Source: Xestospongia bergquistia (lineage: Eukaryota > Porifera > Demospongiae > Haplosclerida > Petrosiidae). From it: DNA of 64,000 nt. The translations under genes and the position numbers were made by a program. The notes beneath the pieces were generated by a model, which searched no databases, was not told the DNA's origin, and saw nothing but the letters and a program-made list of their open reading frames with translations. Location of the stretch: the NCBI GenBank assembly GCA_963965975.1, contig OZ014411.1, positions 18,070,446-18,134,445 on the forward strand, read 5' to 3'. Shown here in pieces: positions 1 through 12,240 of this stretch; position 1 is the stretch's first letter; each line of letters starts with the position of its first letter.

Positions 1-291
1 AGAAGGAAGTTAACATGAATATTTTATATTTCAAACATGAAAATCTAAAGCAATTAATTTCAATTGTTACATACATCACTGACTAATTAATCATCTACAT
101 AAATGGCAATGCAATAACAAGAATTGTAAACAGGTACAAGCTAAAGTTATACATCATTTTGTATGTGGAACCTTTATTTGGGTCAAACTGCTAACTGTTA
201 TTATACATTGTACATGTACACACATATATTGCCAGATGCTTAGAGATAAAATTAATGATGCAACTTGCACATTCTAATTATTACTACTTAC
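1..291. other. Left-edge flank, 3' side of the DAPP1-like gene
   Basis: AT-rich stretch after the last recognised coding exon of the minus-strand DAPP1-like gene. That exon ends at a good donor (GTAAGT read on the minus strand at 291-286) in phase 0, so at least one short terminal exon must lie here or beyond the edge. I could not pick it out. Confidence 0.4.
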
Positions 292-3200
292 CAGTTTCCA
301 TTTCAGTATTGATACCCATTCATTAGCTTCTAACTCAGTTTGAGCATACATGTAAAATGTACGATAAGTAGTCTCTAACCTGAGATAAAAATTTAAAAAA
401 TAGTAAAAATGTAAAACAACAAATCATCCTATGTACTATATTGAACAAGCAACTGTATGTTAAGCCATGCACCAGGAAATACAGATTCCTTCTACCTTTT
501 GTTTTAATGATGGGGAAGAGTACAAGGTGCATGTATTTGAGGTCATATCAAGTCTGCATTAGATAATACTAAGTCAACCTACTACAACCAAACATGCAGT
601 CTCCCATTTATTGACTTTTCAATCAAAGGAATTCTTATGTAATCATTACATTTACTAGTTTATTTGCATTTCTACTCTCTAATATTTTGTTCGCTCTTAG
701 CTAGCTCCAACATTCAAACATTTTATTGTGAAATGGGCATCTTTAAGAATTATATGTGATTTTAATTATAGTTACAGAATAAATCAATAAATATATACTC
801 TAACTGACTAATGAACAACCAACTCATATAGTTACATACATTCTTTCCCATTACCAAATTTCTGGGTATACACAAAACACTTTCTAAGAACAACTTAGCC
901 AATGAAATGGTATTTGCTATAGTAGAGTTGTCATTATATTCAATAAACATGCAGGCTAAGTAATTAATACAATGTGTCTCCTCGTTATCATTTTACATTA
1001 TCTTATTAAAGGTTCAGCACTATAACCACAACACTTACTTAAAACAAAAGTCTTTATTCATTGACTGATCTCTATCAACAGATAAAACGTCAGACAAATT
1101 GATTACTCTTAAAGGAGAAGAGGACTGATGAGAAGGATAATAAGCCAACTGATTTTTAAATAATTTGAACCATCTTAACTTCCAATTCTGTAAAGGGAAA
1201 TAATATTTTTATTAAATAGAAAAAAATTATGTAGTAAAAACAGTACCTTTCTGTGATGACCTAGTTTTGTAAGAAATCCGTCTTTGGAATTGATCTGGAA
1301 AATATGGCAATTTGATTAGACTGAAATCATAGTCTAAAGTTTCTGTTTGATAGTTAACGGTATAATTAAAGCAGTACTACAACAATCTGCCACATAATAT
1401 CTGACAAAACTGTTTTTCTCATGTAGCCAAATGACAGATTTTTCATGAATATATTGTGTTTAAATTAACAGAGGCTAATCTAGTCCATTTTCCACATCAT
1501 GATCATTCCTTACAGATAAACATGATGGATTAGACTCTATATTTACTCCCAGAACATCTAGTCCTTCAGTAAAAACAGGTTCTTCATATTCAATGGGCTC
1601 ACTGACTTGACGAGGATAAGGATGACATAAATAAACAAGAATTCCTACAAAGAAGTACATAGATTGCTCCCAGTGTACATCAATAAATGAAAGAAACAGT
1701 ACATGTGTTAAATACATAAGTAATATTACAGGGAAGGTGGTCAAGTAAGCTCTGACCTTATAGTTATCAAATTAAATACACACTTTTAATAATTCCATAT
1801 GAAACTCTCTTAAAAAAGAAATAATGGTGGTATATTCCTACAAATCCACTGAGGGATAAGTGGGTATTGTAGTTTTAGCATTTATATTGAGAGGATTAAT
1901 TATTGTTCGGATACAGTTATTAAAGAGAACTTTGAACTGATAAAATGTGTACAGTGAAAATACAGTGAATGCAAAATATGTGCTTTATAACCATATGTAT
2001 AACCAAATATGGTATTGACATGTTAATATAAACCACTAGTGGGTAATGTAAAATGTAATCAGTGACACTCCCACAACCATACATATGGAACATACCCCCA
2101 CATACAAAGGAAATATACCTGACTCTCCAGAAATGATAGGTCGACTACGAAAGTGGTCTAAAAATTCATTGAGAGTATTAAATCTTCCTAAACCAAAACA
2201 TAGTTGCTTTCCATCCCAGGTTACTCTATAATGTTTGACAGAGGTCTTGTAGCTGTTCAAAAGCAAGAAAGTTATAACCACAATGAAAATGAAAATCAAT
2301 ACTAACAACATAATCATATGAACAAAATACCAAAGTAACAATTATATATGTAGCTACATATTAGCCACCAGATAACAAGCAGGTACACTCATGTACTCAT
2401 TACAGTCCTACCAGCAATAGCATAAATAAGGTTGTGCCTTGACTCCTAACTATGTCAAAGAGTATTTCAATATCATAATACATCACTTTACTAGTTCATG
2501 ACAGGAATATCCATGTCATAGTGTACATTTTTAATATCCTCTAAGGGCACCAGCAGCCTAACTATACTACTGCACTATGGAAATATAAAGTAAACATATA
2601 TAATACCCTACCACAGTAACATTGACCTTTGCTACACTCTAATAATGCAAATGATCACAGGAATCACACAATAATATTACAGTAGAGCCCATAACCTTAC
2701 CATGAACTCTGGCATTACATTAAAATGTCTCTGATGCACTATTAACAGAACTATGCTCTGTGACAAGTAATGGTGGTAAGTATACATACTGCAACCGTGC
2801 TAATAAATGACAACAGACATACCTTACGGACAAAGTAAGATTACAGTCAGAGACTGAGCTTTGTCTTAATAAATAAGTTCCATCAGGGGTATTCTTCGCA
2901 AGCAGCAAACTTTCAGCTACGTGTCGATTTATATTAGGATGATACCAACTACAATAAACAAATAATGGGTATACCAGTGCATAAATGTAAATATATGCAA
3001 CATATGCAGAGGCAAATTCAAGCGCAAGGTTACCTAAAATAATGATAGCAAGCTGGCATTATTAAATAACATATTGTAATCGTCTGTGTACTGTAAACAA
3101 ATCCTACTTACAACACGATGACTCATAATCACAGTATATAACAGTAACATACGGTATTTCCATATAGTTAGGAGGTTTGCCCTTCTTCCCTTGCTTTGCT

Positions 3201-6200
3201 GCCAGTAACATCCTTTCATTGGCAGAGAGAGGAAGATGTGGAGATGTCTGTTGATTTATTGGTATTTGATGACGAACTGGTTGTGGACTGTATTTGGCTG
3301 GTAACAAATGACTCTGAATGAGAAAAAAAACAGCCTTAACATTGTCATTGCCAAATTACAGGCATAATCCTATATATCAGCATCAGTACATCGCTACAAC
3401 AAGATTGACATTACTGCTAGAACATCAAATGTTTAAGATATAAAAGCACCTGATAGGCACAATATGATGAAGCCCACACATCAAAGACATTTTTGAGTAC
3501 AGTGCTATTATATTAAGTCACAAACACAATTAACCTAACACCATCGATTAAGCTAAAAACTTTTAAACATGCAATACTATAACTACCTTTAGACCAGAAG
3601 CCTTCAAAGCTTCTTCATTTCACTGCACATAATACACTCGAACATTTGGCACTATATATAGGTTTGAATACACAAGCATACTCAATAAGAGACCAGTGTA
3701 TAATTGGCTTAATCTGTTGTGACACATGAGTTCATGGAATTTGGACTGCCAGTGGTTATTACCAAAGTTGGTATCAATACTACGTATCTCCACGTATCAT
3801 ATCTATGATACAATATGTATTAACTATTTACATGTATACATACATTGATAAGGTTTCTAGAAATGTGATACTACTAATTAAGTCACTTCATATGTGCATT
3901 TCCTGAACTTTTGAAAAGTATGATAACATGTCCATGTTTATTGTGTTTACTCATTAGCATGGGGTTGTACACACCTGGAAACTTCTAAACTGTTATGCAT
4001 TGCCAATACTATACTACAAATCAAAGATATGTATGATTATATACTATGTCAATGATACATATAATGAACACTCAACACATACATGTAGTGCATATAAAAA
4101 GTTATCTAAACAATGCTTTCACCAAAAAGAATTACTTTCAGTTGGACATATCTGATAAAGAACAACACTTTCAAATTTCAATGACAATTCATGTAGACGA
4201 ATATAAGAATAACTGATCATTAAATGCTTCCAATGTTTACATGTAGAGCAGACATAAAAAGAGAGTTTCAACTTAGTCTTCTTTTAAAGGGACATAGTAC
4301 ACAGTGAGTACTTGGACCTTAACCTTAAAGTAAAATGGGCATTGCCTGATATAGTAATGACTAGTAGCAAAAGTCTGGCAACAATGTTGTAGTCTTCTCA
4401 CTGATCTATTGAGATAATGCAGTCTCTTGCTGCTTGTAAAATTTCTATTGAATTATACCTTTTCAGTCAATGTTCACCTGTAAGTGACTTTGATTTTTGG
4501 ATCTGAAAGATCAAATCATATGACCTTTTCATACAATGCATCTATGATGTTACAAGAATTATCGACTTAAAGCTGTTTATAATAGGTTTTTACTTTACAA
4601 ATGATGCCTGAATGTTTGCATTCCTAAAAGTATAACCATTCCTATCAAGTGTTATAGAGGAATTTTGTTGGTCTCCCAGGACATGAGTACTTGACCTATT
4701 ACAAACATGTCAACTGACTTTCAAGAACAGTACTTTGTATGATATCCGATAAGTTATGAAATATTATTAGGATGACCAAGACAACTTCTACAGTCAGCAT
4801 AACAACAACTAGTCAATGCATAAAGTTTAGTTAAATGGAAATATGACCATACTGTTAATGTTCTACTACCCAAAACTAAAATGTAATCTCCTATCGATAA
4901 TTGGCTAGTGACTTGAGAAATGACCAGGTGTATTGGTACAGCACACAAGGTAACAGACAACAAAAGACATAACTAGCCAAATTAGTTGGCAGTCCTACAT
5001 GACACCATGAGAGGTAACACGACATATTGAAAGATGAACATAGAAGCCATTATATTTACTGCTACACTCTGAACCTCACAACTCATCTAATACATAAGAA
5101 CCAAAGAAATTATTATAATACATAGGAATTTTGAAAACTATCGGATTTGAAATACTACAAATAAACAACAATACATAAGGTACATTGCTTGGTTTAAAAT
5201 AACATCAGGCACTTAAATTATTACATAGGTAGTGTCTGTGCTCCGACAGAACTGTAATCTACACCAGTAGTTATCAGGTATGCTGAACAGGCAGTATACT
5301 ATATATAAAACTTCTAGTACTACAATCCTATCTTAACAGATTACACTGTAAGTGTAACAATCATAACATCGACATTCCAGCATATTTTAGTACTATGTCC
5401 TCTTTGGTCAGCACATCAAACACAAGCAGCTTGTGTCACTTAGTTCCTATAACTTGTAGCAACTTCTTCAATTGCTGCATCTGACCTTCAACTTCTCTTT
5501 ATTGTGATTTATTTCATGAGAAAGGTAACAAAATCATACTACTTTTTTAAAACTGCAATATCAACTATGATCGTCCTCCCAAAACACACATCTCGTGAAT
5601 AAGATTATAAAAACTAATAAACATCAGCATAAACAAAGCAACAAACAACATAAGTCAAACATTGAAGACCAATTATACTACATAGTTGTGAACAACAAAG
5701 TCATGAGAAAGTCATGTCCAATGGTAAATAAATGTATTATTGTCACCCAAAGTGAATCGTAAACAACATATCAACATCAATTGGTTCCTTAAATAAATAT
5801 CGATAGATTATGGCCTAACAAACTTCGACAACTAAATTGAACCAACATATAAAGCAGTGTATTTAGCTTAGCTTAGCTTCCTTCACAGATAGTAAAAAAA
5901 CACGAAAGACAAAAGTGCTATGGTAATGTTACAGAATGTCTTAACCTGGAATCAACAAGCACAGTAGTGGTCTGTTATATTTTCATCAATTTATAATCCT
6001 CTAGCACATCATGGATACAACAAAACAAAATCAAAACCAATGCAAACAACAAAAGCACAAAGTCATCTTAAACAATTAGTTTCATGGGAAAGCAAAGAAA
6101 ATGAAAGTATAGACAACTAAGATAAGAAACATAATATTCATGATATCTATTTTGTCTTAAACAAGCAACAATGTCATTCTATATTGTCATATCAATATCA

Positions 6201-6522
6201 TGACTTAAATTGGATCCAATATTAACAAACCATTTTAATTATGAAGACCTACCTCGTTATTACGATGGCATACTTCAAAAGGGGATGATGACTGAACCTG
6301 CACTGAAAGTTTGACTTTCGATTCAACAGGGCCATCTTCTTCACTAGAGTCACTACCGTCGTATTTGACAGATTTGAGCTCAGCCTCTTTGTGTAATGTG
6401 CTCGCTTTAGTACTGTTGTGTTTGAATGGACTTCCCTCTGTAAGTGCTAAAGGTCTTACAGATGATGAAGGTAATGGTGGTATCAGGGTCGGTGGAGATG
6501 AATGTCTTGTAGCTACAGCCAT
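292..6522 (-). CDS. DAPP1: DAPP1-like SH2-PH adaptor protein, eight coding exons
   Basis: Adaptor that in vertebrates (DAPP1/Bam32) binds phosphotyrosine through SH2 and PtdIns(3,4,5)P3/PtdIns(3,4)P2 through PH at the plasma membrane. Minus-strand exons: 6522-6253, 3313-3153, 2948-2823, 2252-2119, 1644-1514, 1294-1247, 1187-1039, 379-292; all splices are AG/GT and phases add up to 369 codons. SH2 (about residues 145-240) opens WYHPNINRHVAESLL and has GTYLLRQSS, with the phosphotyrosine-binding Arg near 172; it continues VKHYRVTWDGKQLCFG. HPYPRQVSEPIEYEEP follows, keeping a Tyr near 250 where the vertebrate protein has its phosphorylated Tyr. PH (about 275-369) has KDGFLTKLG, NWKLRWFKL and ANEWVSILKWKL, fitting the basic KXn(K/R)XR phosphoinositide signature. 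The first 143 residues are Ser/Pro-rich and longer than in vertebrate DAPP1. The chosen start ATG at 6522 follows directly on an acceptor-like AG, so upstream exons are untranslated or unseen. The stop codon is not found. Confidence 0.85.
3314..6252. other. Large intron of the DAPP1-like gene
   Basis: A 2.9-kb intron between the first coding exon and the exon leading into SH2; the gene's other introns range from 59 to about 660 bases. Nothing inside resembles a known domain on either strand, and I saw no clear inverted or tandem repeat. It holds AT-rich, ordinary-looking sequence. Confidence 0.6.
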
Positions 6523-6660
6523 CTGCAAGAGAACGATAAAGGCAACTCACAAAGGCACACATTCGAAGACTTTGTGAGGGCGTGGAAGGAATAACTCTTA
6601 ATTTCCTGGTGAAGACTACTAACATCATTTAAATTGCGAAACTATAATTATAAATGTTAT
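6523..6660 (-). promoter_or_regulatory. 5' flank of the DAPP1-like gene
   Basis: A pyrimidine-rich tract ending TTGCAG sits immediately before the first ATG, so an untranslated leader exon probably lies upstream. No promoter motif can be assigned with confidence. Confidence 0.3.
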
Positions 6661-6968
6661 AGATACCACGTGGTCCAAAAGATTATAGGATATATTCTTC
6701 TATCAAAATAATAATCTATTAATTTTAATGGAATAATAATATTAACCATAAAAAATTAGAAAGACTCATCAAACACAAACAAGAACAAATATTACGAGCC
6801 CATTTATTCTTCCAAATAGTTTCATTCCATTAGTGGAAGAGCAAAAGAATAGAACATTAATGGATTGCCATGGACAAAAGTCATAATAGCATTGGCTTTG
6901 ACTATAGTGAAAGTAACACTCCTAGAAAAATTTATCAGAAAAGAAAACAGTCCAAACGTTTACTGTTT

Positions 6969-7058
6969 CTCCATCAAGTACTTGATGGAGAATCAATAAA
7001 TTTTTGTTATCTCCTTCAACTTTAGTCAGACATCTTGATCTCTGACAAAAGTTGAAGG
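6969..7058. repeat. Two adjacent hairpins
   Basis: A perfect 22-base palindrome (6969-6990, centre AAGTACTT) is followed by a second inverted repeat with 18-base arms (7013-7030 and 7041-7058, one mismatch, 10-base loop). No gene overlaps them. They may be the remains of a MITE or fold-back element. Confidence 0.6.
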
Positions 7059-7539
7059 ACATAACAACACATTACAGAAATGACACGAGGAGGCATTGCA
7101 TATAAAATTATGAAAAAACGAACAATAATAATGAAAATGCAGATGAAGTTTCTTTTGGAGGGTTTAAAGTCATTCAAACTCCCCACTATAACAATACTTT
7201 TACTATGTATCCACTTATTATCGAGTATGTAGTATATTAGTCAAATATAAAGTGATTTTTAATTACTAACTTAAAAGAGAAATGGATCAGATTTTTAAAA
7301 AGCAATCACTCCAGACACTTTGACAAAAGTTAAAACAAATGTAGGTATGTATATATCCACATAAAGAGGTTGAGAAAGTTCCAAGTCATTCTTTCATGTG
7401 TCAAATGATGATAGAATCTTTTACCATTGCTCAAGCACTCTTAGCAGAAAATTAGCTGAAAGTTCATACATTAATGATAGATGAAACCACTATAAATATG
7501 GACATCATTATAGCACCTATATGTTGTATCTGTTAATTG

Positions 7540-7785
7540 TGGATAAAATATTGCAAACCATTTTTTATCATAGGATAAAATATTGTTGCTTGATTTTGCT
7601 GTACCCGCACAAAATTTATCCTAGGACAAAAAATTTTGGCTTGCAATATTTTATCCCAGGATAATAAATTGATTGCAATATTTTATCCTAGGATAAAAAA
7701 TGTTTTGCAATATTTTATCCTAGGATAAAAATGGTTTCCTATATTTTATCCCAGGGCAAAAAAATGGCTTGCTATATTCTTATCT
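7540..7785. repeat. Tandem array of palindromic 32-50-bp units
   Basis: Seven or eight degenerate units in a row, each opening with GGATAAAA and closing with TTTTATCC, often joined as TTTTATCCTAGGATAAAA. Each unit is nearly self-complementary and most contain TTGCAATATT in the middle. The array fades at about 7785 into plain AT-rich sequence. It has no coding potential. Confidence 0.75.
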
Positions 7786-8019
7786 AAAAAATATAATTTC
7801 TTATATTTTATATAATATCTTAGGTTAACATAAATTTTTATTTTGTCTATGTTGAAGGGCTGATAATGTTAGTATATTTCAAAACCTGTAATAAACTTTT
7901 GATTTTCAAGTTGGCATCTAAGCTATCATCCTTGCAATTGGTCACTTGTCAACAATTTAGAAAGGCCCATTCTCATAAATATGCCTTATATGAAATTGTT
8001 CTATAACTTTACTTAAAAA

Positions 8020-8110
8020 TGATCATTACTTTGAATAAAGTTTCAGTGACACCATAGGTACATTTGCTAGGCAAGGGAATGGCCTCCACCCATTTTGTAA
8101 AATAATGACA
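8020..8110 (-). pseudogene. Ty3/gypsy integrase relic
   Basis: Minus-strand reading gives FTKWVEAIPLPSK, the conserved segment around the integrase core seen in gypsy-type elements, followed by about ten more recognisable residues. Both sides decay at once, so only some 80 bases of an old element remain. A Ginger-type DNA transposon integrase is an alternative source. Confidence 0.6.
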
Positions 8111-8187
8111 CAGTGAGAATGAAATGCACTAAAGTGCTTAACCTCGCTGCGGTCTTATCCAGACTGAGAGACTTTCTTTATTCTTTT

Positions 8188-8245
8188 ATACTCCGTTTAC
8201 ACTACACATTAACCTTAGCTAATTTTAGCCTGGGCCAAAATTAGC
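8188..8245. repeat. TIR-like motif and hairpin
   Basis: CCGTTTACACT at about 8193-8203 is shared with the terminus of the MITE at 24100-24270. Next to it is a hairpin with 9-base arms (8218-8226 and 8237-8245). It could be one end of a decayed copy of the same MITE family; I could not find a matching second end nearby. Confidence 0.35.
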
Positions 8246-8974
8246 ACCTACTAAGCACACAAAGTTAACCATTCCAAGCATGCTATAGGTAGGTGTGACT
8301 AGAGGTGTGGTAACTTTTATTGTGTTTGGCTACTGATATTAATGAAATCTATGAGAAGACAATCTGTTATAAGGAAAGAAATTACTACCAAGAAGGTACA
8401 ATGCAATGCTGTAAAGCTTTTTCGTGCCAGGCAGAGTAGGCAAAAAATGCTGCTCTTGTTTTTGGTAATAATAAGCTGTCTGGTTACATCCACGAGTATA
8501 AAATGAGCTATTTGGATGAAACAGAGAAGCTCTCATTTTTGGGATTATATTTTCAATTGAATATTCTCTGACAGAAACTTTCGAGTGAGTAACAAACTTT
8601 TAATTATCTTTGTCACAAGTTAAAACCATCTATTGAACGAAAAATATACAACTGCGTTGTGCTATTGCTTTGAAGTTATGATTGGTTGTTACTTTGTGGT
8701 GTCTGGCAACATCAGCAGATTATAGTATGGGAGGTGTGTAGAGCTATTATAAACTTAATGAAGGACTATATCAAAGATTCCAAGTGGCAATGAATTACAA
8801 GCAATGATATCATGTTTTAAAGAAAATTATGGATTTCCTAGTTGTGGTGACTAACCATTAGGGAGAGGATGTTAGCATCACAGGAAAATATGGGAAAAAC
8901 GGATGTATGGACTGTATTATTATTCATGAATAATTAAGATATTAACAAATATTGGCAAGAACGATGAATTAAAT

Positions 8975-11480
8975 TATAGTTACCCAAACTTATTATAAAC
9001 AACAAAATTTTCATATGAAAGTGTCTTCTTCATTAGTATCAACTTCAGCACTGACCCATGATACCAAATGCCACATACTTCACATTCTATCCACTTCACA
9101 AGTCCCTGATAAGTTCTATCTTCATTAAGCAAGCATATACCACACACTACTACGTCAACTTCTGCCATTTCTTCAATACACTTCTCTACATCACCCCTGT
9201 CAGGTTTAGACAAAGACTTTGTCAAAGATGTACATTGCTTTATTGTTGACTTGAAGCGAATTTGTGTTTCAGTGTTAGAATTTGGAGCTGGTCTTTTCAG
9301 AGTAGGGAAACTTGACTCGTTTAGCCTACTGTTTTTATTCTATAGCTTTAATAACTGTCAATGCTGCATTTAAGTGCTTCGTTCTTGCCACAACTGCTTC
9401 TGTATTAATGCACTCAAGCAATGCTACTTCAATCTTCTTGCAGATTGATACAGCTCTATCCTTTGCTAACATACATGTATGCTCCGTGGATTTCTAGCTT
9501 GTATGAAGACATTTAGACAGGTATTGTAATGACAAGATGTCAGGCTCTTCATTGCCCTCAACTGTCCTTACTTCATGAGATGCAGATTGATCATAAGGCC
9601 GATTCTTCAGAAATAGAAGAGGATTACACAAGAGTACTGATTGATGTATTCTCCTCTACTTGTGCCTCACTGGAAGCAAAAGTTGAGTTATTTCCACTTG
9701 TATGATCTTTGTTAGAAGACGAAGACTCAGAATATAATATTTGGACGAAATGAATGTGCTTGCAGTCTTGCACACAGTAGCATGAAGGATAAAGTCCATA
9801 CATGTACATGTATAAGTATGTACACACACTCCACAAATATTACAGCAAAGACTACATGAACAGTCTTGAGTCAGTACCTTGATTACAGTGTAGTCAGACT
9901 GTTGGGAATTTGCTGACTTCACTTCCATGATTTATCACTCACAGAAGATACTTCCTTTGATCAAATGATCTTGTCAGCTGCTTTGTGCCTCCTATTGATT
10001 TCACTGAGATGATAAGTAGAATGTGTAGTAATCTATCAATCCTGCAATTATGCTTCTTCTCCATGTAACATACCTTAAGTGAGCAACGGTATAGCACGGA
10101 GCACACTGCTCCAATCAGAGGACATATCCCTTTTGAAAATACTCCAAAAATTGTGGTAAATCTTCATCATTTGAGAGCCAAGAAATAAACTGTTGGAGCC
10201 TCAGTCGAAATGATGCCTCCTCTCCTTCACTTAGTAATACACACAATGATGATATACTTCAGCTTGCTTGACCCTAGTGGAAGTGTGTCTTTGTAAGCCA
10301 CCTCTCCAGCTTTTGTCAAGATGCCAATTACATATAAGCTTTTTTGTACTTGTTACAGAGAAAATGCCTTTCCAAGCATTATAAAAATTGTCGTTATCAT
10401 CACTCATAAATATCTTCATATGAATATCTCCACATTTCTCTTTTATTTTCATTAAAACTTGTCGAATCACAGCAGCATCTTCCCAATTGCATATAATCCA
10501 ACCCCCCTTCGCCTAAGTCATCTAAGATCAGAATTGTTATCAGAAAGAAGTCATACATATTAGTACCATTAGTGCTATCCATACAGACTGCCTCTGTACC
10601 AAATCTCTTGAGTATGTCTCTCTGAAAAGAAGTTTGAATTCCAATCAAAAGTCATCCTTAGACAAATCATCAACATCAATCAAGTGTTATTGACCTTGTT
10701 GCTTGAATACAAGGATAGGATTGTCATCAGCTTGGTCTCCCATACTATCAACCCATGAAGTTTAATGCCCTCAATGTTGTATTGATGACTGATGTTATGC
10801 ACATCTTGTTGCTGACACACAAGTGCCATACAACCAATCTCATCCAAATTATTTCTTACTGAATCAAGTATGATAGATATTGTAATACCATCACTGAGCT
10901 TTGCAGCTATCATTTACCGAGTTGAATCAGGAACATGCAAGTGAGCCAACTGGGTTTCGTGTACATGTTAACCACACACTTCCACGCTAACTTCTCCTGA
11001 TGAGTATTTCTTTGCTCTTATATACACAGTACAATGCATTCCATGTTTTGATGTACCTTGAATCTTGAGTCCTCTCTTTCCTTACCCCCTTGAGCTGTAG
11101 TTACCAGTTCTATTACAGTAATAGTAGTACCACTTATGCTTTGGAGAAGCGTGCAGAACAAATGAAGATTACAAATTGGTTTCAAATTCTTCCTTCCACT
11201 GCATGAAGCTGTCCATACTAGGAAAAGTTTTAGTGGTGACATTGATCGTCTGGTTGTGATTTACTTGTAGGTGTTTGATCAAGGCATCAGTATTTATGAC
11301 GAGTACAGTTCACAACAGAACAAACATTTATGACTCACCTTTCTTCACAATTCGTCTCATTGCAAATTATTGCACAAAAATTCTCCTTATTTCCTCCATG
11401 TTCAGTCCTTACATGACGCAACAAGCTACTCCTTCAATTATACTTTTTTCCACAAATTTTGCATAGTACATCTGCCATTA
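8975..11480 (-). pseudogene. MULE transposase, copy 1 (C2H2-DDE-SWIM-PHD), decayed
   Basis: Relic of a Mutator-like transposase in several frames. In protein order: C2H2 finger CKICGKKYN...HVRTEH (about 11395-11475); a helical stretch with QQQDVHNISHQYNIEG (about 10780-10840); DDE core with AVCMDSTNGTNMYDF (about 10545-10600) and SDDNDNFYNAWKG (about 10370-10415); variant SWIM zinc motif CSLCCNICGVCVHTYTCTC (about 9780-9865); C-terminal PHD-like cysteines CGICLLNED and WIECEVCGIWYHG (about 9050-9160). Frameshifts and stops separate the parts, so no active protein is expected. The same order recurs in copies 2 and 3. Confidence 0.8.
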
Positions 11481-11699
11481 CCATCACTCCTACAAGGCAC
11501 ACCCGCTCCATGTGCATCAGCATACTTAATAAACGGTGATGCTAATGTCCTCTCCCTAATAGTTAGTATTATGGTGGAGCATTAGATGGCTCACACATAC
11601 CTATATCTGCTCTGGTAGAACATCACACAGATTACTATAACAGAAAAAGATTTTTTTCTTTTGTACTACAAGGTTTATTTGATCATTGCTACTGTTTTA

Positions 11700-12170
11700 C
11701 TGATGTATAGAAAGGGTGGCCAGGCAGTGTGCATGATGCTAGAATGTTTTCTCAATCGTCATTGTACAAGAAGGAAACAGCTGGCACATTATATCCGAAT
11801 TGGACAGCTCCCATTGCTAGTGAATCAGTACCAATCTGCCTATCCATTGTTAAACTGGTTGATGAAAGGAGCCCTTATTAATGTATAGAAGAAGTTTAAT
11901 TACCATTTAAGTACAGCAGACGTTGTTTCTGAGAATGCATTGGTCAGCTTAAAGGGAGACGGAGATGCCTTTCAAAACGCACATTTTCCTGTACTGATTG
12001 TCACTTGTTGTATTTAATATGTGTGAAATACATGGTGATGAATTTGATTCTGACTGATTTGTTGAAAATGCTACTGTGTTTGGTGATGATGACCCAGGCT
12101 TACCAGTGTTACTGTCCAAGCATTACCTTTAGCCACAAATACACGTAATCCATTGGTGAAATATTTTGAA
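11700..12170 (+). pseudogene. PIF/Harbinger transposase, C-terminal half
   Basis: Plus-strand reading gives GWPGSVHDARMFSQS (about 11715-11760), the DDE_Tnp_4 segment containing the second catalytic Asp, then AYPLLNWLMK, FNYHLSTADVVSENA, a degenerate LKG(R)WRC box and ICEIHGDEF. The third acidic residue region is therefore present, but frameshifts and stops break the frame and the N-terminal half is missing. It converges on the Myb-like ORF at 12241-12919, as expected for a two-ORF Harbinger element. Confidence 0.75.
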
Positions 12171-12240
12171 CAATTGTAATCAATAATCATAAATTTAAAG
12201 TTTAATGTGGCTTTAAACCGTTTAAAACTGACTAATAATC

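Noticed and set aside
1475-1513. Stop codon after the SH2 part, as if the protein ended before PH
   Set aside because: A donor (GTAAGG) at 1513 removes it in phase 0, and three further exons complete a PH domain.
6311-6577. Plus-strand ORF of 88 residues
   Set aside because: It overlaps the first coding exon of the DAPP1-like gene in antisense and has no domain of its own.
7540-7785. CRISPR-like array
   Set aside because: Units are degenerate, palindromic and adjoin without unique spacers, and the contig is animal-like.
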